From positions 1 through 29,463 of the forward strand of contig JBBRCE010000063.1 of assembly GCA_038205115.1 (NCBI GenBank): a stretch of DNA of 29,463 nucleotides, read 5' to 3'. The notes beneath the pieces were generated by a model. That model did no database searches and was not told where the DNA came from. It saw only the letters and a list, made by a program, of their open reading frames with translations. The first letter of the stretch is position 1. The number at the start of each line of letters is the position of its first letter. Source of the stretch: JBBRCE01 sp038205115. GTDB taxonomy: Bacteria; Planctomycetota; Planctomycetia; Pirellulales; JBBRCE01. The position numbers and the translations under genes are program-made. This document shows positions 28,058 to 29,463 of the stretch, piece by piece.

Positions 28058-28813
28058 TTATTTTTTGCTATTCACGGTTTCGTCGGTCTGCGCCGTGCCG
28101 AGTTCGGCGCTCATTGACTGTTGATGGCGATCTTCGACCGCTTTTGCCGCTTTGGTATCCAGCGTGCTAAACGATTTGACCGTCATCATGCCCACCGCCG
28201 CAAGCGCCAGCCCGAACGCCAGGCAAGCGTACGAAGCCCGAGTTTGCGCGGCTTTGCTGGTCCAAATTCCCCAGGTGATGCCAAATGTCCAAATGCCGTT
28301 AGCCAAGTGATAAACGCAGGACAGCACTCCCACGATGTACAGCACTTTAATCGCCGCCGGCGCCAGTGCCGTGGCGGTGCTGCTGGCCGCGTGTTCGGCA
28401 TCGAACCGACCGCCTCCTAGCGCGCTGCCCAAATGGTGCAACTGCAGCACGTGAAACAAAATGAACACAAACGCAATCATTCCGGTTGCGCGTTGCAGCG
28501 TATAGCGAAAATTTCGCGTCAGCGGATAGGACGATGTGTTGAACGAACCGCTGGCGACGATGATCATGCCCATCGTGGCATGAAAAATCAGCGGGATGAA
28601 GATGAAGATCCACTCCACGGCCGGCAGCGCCACGCCCAGGCTATGGATGGCATCGACATTTTTCTGAAAGGCCAGCGCCCCGTTGACCAGCGTCACGTTG
28701 GTCAGCAGATGCACGCACATATACGCGCCGACCGGAATCAGCCCGAACAGCGAAAACAGGCGATAAAACAGGAACTGGTTACGACTTAAGAACGAGGGAT
28801 TGTCGTTGGCCAA
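28058..28813 (-). CDS. sdhC: Succinate dehydrogenase cytochrome b558 subunit
   Basis: This is the membrane anchor of a type-B succinate:quinone reductase, which probably reduces menaquinone. The 251-aa protein has five hydrophobic segments and the histidines expected for two b hemes: H35 (MCVHLLTN), H78 (PLIFHAT), H121/H126 in the middle helix and H169 (VYHLANGIW). The start is TTG at 28813: the conserved N-terminus lies upstream of the first internal Met (M32), an in-frame stop lies just upstream, and the nearby ATG and GTG are out of frame. No Shine-Dalgarno is evident. It is the first gene of the sdhCAB operon, preceded by a good promoter. Confidence 0.93.
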   Translation of the reverse strand: MANDNPSFLSRNQFLFYRLFSLFGLIPVGAYMCVHLLTNVTLVNGALAFQKNVDAIHSLGVALPAVEWIFIFIPLIFHATMGMIIVASGSFNTSSYPLTRNFRYTLQRATGMIAFVFILFHVLQLHHLGSALGGGRFDAEHAASSTATALAPAAIKVLYIVGVLSCVYHLANGIWTFGITWGIWTSKAAQTRASYACLAFGLALAAVGMMTVKSFSTLDTKAAKAVEDRHQQSMSAELGTAQTDETVNSKK

Positions 28814-28862
28814 GGGTTGCCACCGCGGTCATGAAGAGAGTTTGGAGCCGAGCCTTTTACGA

Positions 28863-28892
28863 ATTGTATAAAGTCCAGTGCCGGGATGACAA
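28863..28892 (-). promoter_or_regulatory. Candidate sdhCAB promoter
   Basis: On the minus strand TTGTCA (28892-28887, 5 of 6) is followed by TATACAAT (28870-28863), which contains TATACA at 16 bp and TACAAT at 18 bp. Initiation near 28856 would give a leader of about 40 nt to the TTG start of sdhC. Confidence 0.5.
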
Positions 28893-28965
28893 GGTGGCAA
28901 ACGACAATCGACGTTGCCGCTCACCGCGCAAACCGCACAATTCGATGACGCCGGGATCCGCTCAA

Positions 28966-29318
28966 TCGCGCAATGGAAATTTCGATACAATTATTACCGC
29001 CGATCCATTCTGCCATTTCACTTCCGGCTGGAATTCCCGAACTCAACGACCGCCAAGTGCTTGGGATGGGGCGGAGCGTTCGAATTCGCTGGCAAGAAAA
29101 TCGGCGTCGCGCATGGGCACATGACCAGCGACATTCGCCAGGTGTTAGCCGTACAACCGAGTTATTTGCTCACAGGCCACGCCCATTATCCTACGGACCA
29201 AATGGTCGGCACCGTGCGACGGAGCAACCCAGGCGCGCTGTTCCGCGCCGACGCATTCACCGTTGCCGTTCTCGATGTAAGTACGGACCGATTGCAGATA
29301 CTTGCTATCGACGGATAA
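28966..29318 (+). pseudogene. 3' remnant of a YfcE/MJ0936-type metallophosphodiesterase
   Basis: The frame ending with TAA at 29316-29318 encodes a clear C-terminal half of a YfcE-like phosphodiesterase: FAGKKIGVAHGHM, then YLLTGHAHYPTD, then SNPGALFRAD and VAVLDVSTDRLQILAIDG. The N-terminal metal-binding part (the DxH and GD/GNxD motifs) is missing from this frame. GNFD is visible in another frame at about 28975-28986, and a helix-like IPELNDRQVL in the third frame near 29036, which suggests frameshift decay. The ancestral start has been lost into the sdhC promoter region. An intact short gene from ATG 28914 is possible but would lack the catalytic site. Confidence 0.6.
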
Positions 29319-29387
29319 CAGACCGTTGAAGTATTCCCAATTCCCGCGCGGTTGATACACTGTTGGCCTGGTGGGCAATGTCAGTCA

Positions 29388-29401
29388 AAGGAGTACCTGA
29401 C
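29388..29401 (+). promoter_or_regulatory. Ribosome binding site of the probable transposase, in a hairpin loop
   Basis: AAGGAG at 29388-29393 is 9 nt before the GTG start at 29403 and decides that start over the ATG at 29409. The site lies in the loop of a small dyad (GTCAG at 29380-29384 and CTGAC at 29397-29401), which might modulate translation. Confidence 0.4.
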
Positions 29402-29402
29402 C

Positions 29403-29463
29403 GTGGCGATGGGCAAGCGGAAGCAACTGCAACAAGAACTGTTTCTGGCCGCGGAGATGTTGC
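29403..29463 (+). CDS. N-terminus of a probable IS transposase (partial)
   Basis: The first 20 codons from GTG 29403 read VAMGKRKQLQQELFLAAEML. The opening MGKRK plus a Gln-rich stretch and ELF/LWVA-type segment resembles the start of IS1182-like transposases. The rest of the gene is outside the window, so the family is a guess and the element's left end was not located. Its position just after a degraded gene is consistent with insertion into a decaying locus. Confidence 0.4.
   Translation, partial: MAMGKRKQLQQELFLAAEML

Overview
This window is chromosomal DNA from a planctomycete, most likely of the Pirellulales/Pirellula-like branch. The evidence is the PSCyt1/PSCyt2/PSD1 (DUF1549/DUF1553) plus DUF1501 gene pair, the Tat-exported Gfo/Idh/MocA oxidoreductase with an alpha-solenoid partner, the CRTAC1-like FG-GAP/UnbV protein, an mraZ gene with no division cluster around it, and moderately high GC with many genes lacking a clear Shine-Dalgarno sequence. 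No rRNA, tRNA, CRISPR array or prophage was recognised. The species cannot be named from the sequence alone.

Layout. Positions 1-5000: the tail of an unknown gene, a good sigma70-type promoter, then a two-gene plus-strand operon of a cytochrome-containing PSCyt/PSD1 protein and a DUF1501 protein. Positions 5025-9705, minus strand: glucose-6-phosphate dehydrogenase (zwf), an exported beta-propeller-like protein and an exported FG-GAP/UnbV protein. Positions 9945-12077, plus strand: an exported Gfo/Idh/MocA oxidoreductase and a small helical-repeat protein, followed by a GC-rich hairpin. Positions 12451-13166: mraZ on the minus strand, diverging from leuS. The mraZ promoter carries three TGGGG boxes at exact 10-bp spacing, which fits MraZ autoregulation. 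Positions 13167-17392: leuS and glgC. Positions 17393-18913: a decayed antitoxin-like fragment, an inositol monophosphatase gene (minus), and a gene-free stretch ending in a strong intrinsic terminator with no coding sequence before it, a candidate small RNA.

Positions 18914-22000: a hypothetical gene, a membrane-anchored archaemetzincin (minus) and a fused CinA-C-like/nucleotidyltransferase protein (plus). Positions 22002-23409, minus strand: a tightly coupled thiL-tsaE pair. Positions 23776-24957: an LptF/LptG-type permease. Positions 25037-28813, minus strand: the succinate dehydrogenase operon sdhC-sdhA-sdhB, with a TTG start for sdhC and a recognisable promoter. The right edge holds the 3' remnant of a YfcE-type phosphodiesterase gene and the first codons of a probable transposase.

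Most genes serve core metabolism (pentose phosphate entry, glycogen precursor, TCA/respiration, thiamine, tRNA charging and t6A modification) and the cell envelope (LptF/G). They are interspersed with planctomycete-specific exported proteins. The observations most worth following up are the mraZ operator/promoter, the CinA/NMNAT-like fusion with its altered amidase motif, the archaemetzincin with a Gly-to-Ser change in the zinc motif, and the orphan terminator/sRNA candidate.
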